NCBI RefSeq assembly: GCF_009680455.1
Contig: NZ_WKRD01000002.1
Span: 248,001 to 312,000, forward strand
DNA length: 64,000 nucleotides
Reading direction: 5' to 3'
Origin: Lachnospira eligens
Lineage (GTDB): Bacteria > Bacillota > Clostridia > Lachnospirales > Lachnospiraceae
In this document: piece by piece, positions 62,701 through 64,000 of the stretch
Layout: each line of letters begins with the position of its first letter
How positions within the stretch are numbered: the first letter of the stretch is position 1
Made by a program: the position numbers and the translations under genes
The notes under the pieces: generated by a model
What the model was told of the DNA's origin: nothing
Database searches by the model: none
What the model saw: only the letters and a program-made list of their open reading frames with translations

Positions 62701-64000
62701 AAACAGTTGTTGATGTAACAACCTTCTCTCTTATTGAATCAATTGGTGGGTTAGTAACCTGTGCAAATAACTGTTTGAAATAATTAAACAGTGGCTGATG
62801 CTTATTAGAAAGTACTGCAAGTGGAGTATCAATACCCATAGCACCTGTCTGCTCTGTTCCGTTAAGAGCCATAGGAAGTATTGATGTCTTGAAATCCTCG
62901 TATGTATAGCCAAATGCTTTCTGGAGTCTTGCTCTTTCTTCCTTAGTATGAACAGGAACCTTCTTGTTAGGAATCTTTAAATCCTTAAGCTGTATAAGAT
63001 TGCTGTCAAGCCACTCACCATAAGGGTTCTTAGTTGCATATTCTTCCTTAAGCTTATCATCCTCTATAAGTTCGCCCTTAACTGTATCTATAAGAAGCAT
63101 TTTTCCAGGTCTTAATCTGTCCTTTAACTTAATTCTGCTCTCTGGGATTGGAAGCGCTCCAACCTCTGAAGAAAGAATAAGATAACCATCGTTAGTAATA
63201 TAATATCTTGAAGGACGAAGACCGTTACGGTCAAGCACTGCTCCAAAGTAGTCTCCATCTGTAAATGCGATAGAAGCCGGACCATCCCAAGGCTCCATCA
63301 TTGTTGCATAATACTGGTAGAAGTCCTTCTTCTCCTGTGCCATTGCACCATTGTTAATCCAAGGCTCAGGAATTGTAATCATAACAGCAAGTGGAAGCGG
63401 CATGCCGTTCATAACAAAGAACTCAAGTGTGTTATCTAACATTGCTGAATCCGAACCGTTAGTATTAACAACCGGAGTAATCTTTGACATCTCATCTTCA
63501 AGATATGGAGATGTCATTGTCTCTTCTCTTGCTAACATTCTGTCGGCATTACCCTTGATAGTATTAATCTCACCGTTATGTACCATGAATCTGTTAGGAT
63601 GAGCTCTCTCCCAGCTTGGGTTAGTGTTAGTTGAGAATCTTGAATGAACAAGTGCAATAGCTGACTCATAATCAGGATTTTCAAGGTCACCAAAGAACTG
63701 ACGAAGCTGTCCTACAAGGAACATACCTTTGTATACAATCGTTCTGCTTGATAATGAACATACGTAAGTTGTATCTTCTGCTGTCTGCTCAAATACTCGT
63801 CTTGCAACATAAAGTCTTCTGTCAAACTCAATTCCTTTAGCTGCATTAGCAGGTCTTTTTACAAATCCCTGCATGATATATGGCATACAGTCAACCGCCT
63901 TTTTACCAAGAACATTAGGAAATGTTGGAACATCTCTCCAACCTAAGAATTCAAGTCCTTCCTTCTCAACAATGATTTCGAACATCTTCTTGGCTCTGTT
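59777..64000 (-). CDS. gltB: Glutamate synthase large subunit, N-terminus cut by the window edge
   Basis: About 1407 residues are visible; the frame continues past 64000, so the amidotransferase Cys and the first about 100 residues lie outside. Seen, in order: the rest of the glutaminase domain (HSRFSTNTNPSWERAHPNR split around the substrate site), the central domain, the FMN-binding synthase domain with SGEGGED, LVSEAGVGTVASGVAKAGA and the 3Fe-4S ligands CNLDTCPVG, and the C-terminal GXGXG beta-helix (GGTVVVLGKTGKNFAAGMSGG). It makes two glutamates from glutamine and 2-oxoglutarate. gltD follows in the same operon. Confidence 0.97.
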   Translation of the reverse strand, partial: NRAKKMFEIIVEKEGLEFLGWRDVPTFPNVLGKKAVDCMPYIMQGFVKRPANAAKGIEFDRRLYVARRVFEQTAEDTTYVCSLSSRTIVYKGMFLVGQLRQFFGDLENPDYESAIALVHSRFSTNTNPSWERAHPNRFMVHNGEINTIKGNADRMLAREETMTSPYLEDEMSKITPVVNTNGSDSAMLDNTLEFFVMNGMPLPLAVMITIPEPWINNGAMAQEKKDFYQYYATMMEPWDGPASIAFTDGDYFGAVLDRNGLRPSRYYITNDGYLILSSEVGALPIPESRIKLKDRLRPGKMLLIDTVKGELIEDDKLKEEYATKNPYGEWLDSNLIQLKDLKIPNKKVPVHTKEERARLQKAFGYTYEDFKTSILPMALNGTEQTGAMGIDTPLAVLSNKHQPLFNYFKQLFAQVTNPPIDSIREKVVTSTTVYLGTEGNILEEKAENCKQLRINDPILTNTDLLKIKNMNVEGFKVETIPIIYYKNTSLERAIDHLFVEVDRAHREGANIIILSDRGVDENHVAIPSLLAVAALQQYLVQTKKRTSMAVILESGEPRDVHHFATLLGYGASAINPYLAQESIQELIDLNMLDKDYYAAVDDYNKAIITGIVKIAAKMGISTIQSYQGAKIFEAIGINSDVIDKYFKGTVSRIEGVSLKDIQEDVETLHSKAFDPLGLSTDTTLDSSGAHKMRSGKEEHLYNPQTIHLLQLATRTGDYKTFKEYTALVNKEEGVKNLRGLMNIKFPKKGISIDEVESVDSIVRRFKTGAMSYGSISREAHETMAIAMNMLHGKSNSGEGGEDIDRLKVGPDGLNRCSAIKQVASGRFGVTSRYLVSAQEIQIKMAQGAKPGEGGHLPGKKVYPWIAKTRLSTPGVALISPPPHHDIYSIEDLAQLIYDLKNANKNARISVKLVSEAGVGTVASGVAKAGAQVILISGYDGGTGAAPRSSIHNAGLPWELGLAEAHQTLTMNGLRNKVIIETDGKLMSGRDVAIAAMLGAEEFGFATAPLVTMGCVMMRVCNLDTCPVGVATQNPELRKRFTGKPEYVVNFMRFIAQELREIMADLGIKTLDELVGRTDLLEQKNVAKSGRSAEIDLSQILDNPYVKQTKIHYDKKNVFDFELEKTVDEKILLKKFESAMETGSKRSLEIDVANTDRTLGTLLGAEITRRFDDKLDDDTYTVKCNGAGGQSFGAFIPKGLTLELVGDSNDYFGKGLSGGKLIVYPPTGSTYKEDENIIIGNVALYGATSGKAFINGVAGERFCVRNSGATAVVEGTGDHGCEYMTGGTVVVLGKTGKNFAAGMSGGIAYVLDEDTSLYKRVNKQLVSMEAVSNKYDVLELKQLITEHVAYTNSKKGKEILDNFGEYLPKFKKIMPHDYKKMLNMIVQMEEKGLSSEQAQIEAFYAATK

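Overview
The window is a low-GC Firmicutes chromosome segment. Its gene content points to a gut-type Lachnospiraceae bacterium, probably close to Lachnospira (Eubacterium) eligens. The reasons are HrcA/CIRCE control of dnaK, Rex, a SCIFF (ranthipeptide) pair next to secDF, a monomeric group B-like [FeFe] hydrogenase, a stand-alone MetH activation protein, TTGACA/TATAAT promoters and AAGGAGG ribosome binding sites. The species is inference; only the genes are seen. No prophage, integrase, complete insertion sequence, rRNA operon or CRISPR array is visible. The window is mostly core housekeeping DNA with a few odd islands.

Layout. 1-5.7 kb: the start of an M16 metalloprotease, then the heat-shock operon hrcA-grpE-dnaK-dnaJ with promoter and CIRCE. 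5.7-10.7 kb: a secreted C39-like peptidase, thrC, a MerR regulator with a lipoprotein, and an unusual protein with two AP2-like domains around an HNH-like core. 10.6-20.5 kb: amino-acid genes (a LeuD-LeuC fusion, leuD, leuC; ilvN-ilvC) flanking an S66 peptidase homologue, a MecA-like adaptor, a degenerate HemC-like protein and a PIG-L deacetylase with a tiny membrane protein. 20.5-31.4 kb: a GGDEF protein, CorC-like CBS protein, MazF, Nnr, Rex, a split B12-dependent methionine synthase and a DEAD-box helicase.

31.4-45.9 kb: an ABC-F ATPase preceded by a 334-nt near-palindrome, HU, a CYTH protein, a CLC transporter, recJ, secDF, the SCIFF peptide and its radical SAM maturase, a MATE exporter, map and eno. 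45.9-54.3 kb: an amino-acid ABC transporter with fused binding protein and permease, an AEC carrier, thiD, two tRNA-Leu genes pointing away from a 4 x 62-bp tandem repeat, a PAS-GGDEF protein, an XRE regulator and floA. 54.4-64 kb: the [FeFe] hydrogenase, an ABC binding protein and permease with an HPr-like protein, and glutamate synthase gltB-gltD, with gltB running off the right edge.

How the genes fit together. Three themes recur: nitrogen and branched-chain or methionine metabolism (gltBD, leu, ilv, metH, thrC); redox and fermentation control (Rex, hydrogenase, Nnr); and protein quality control (DnaK system, MecA-like, FloA, SecDF). The best candidates for something undescribed are the giant hairpin leader of the ABC-F gene, the AP2/HNH-like protein, the LeuD-LeuC fusion beside ordinary leuCD, the 62-bp repeat between two tRNA genes, and several homologues that have lost catalytic residues (HemC-like, S66-like, HPr-like).
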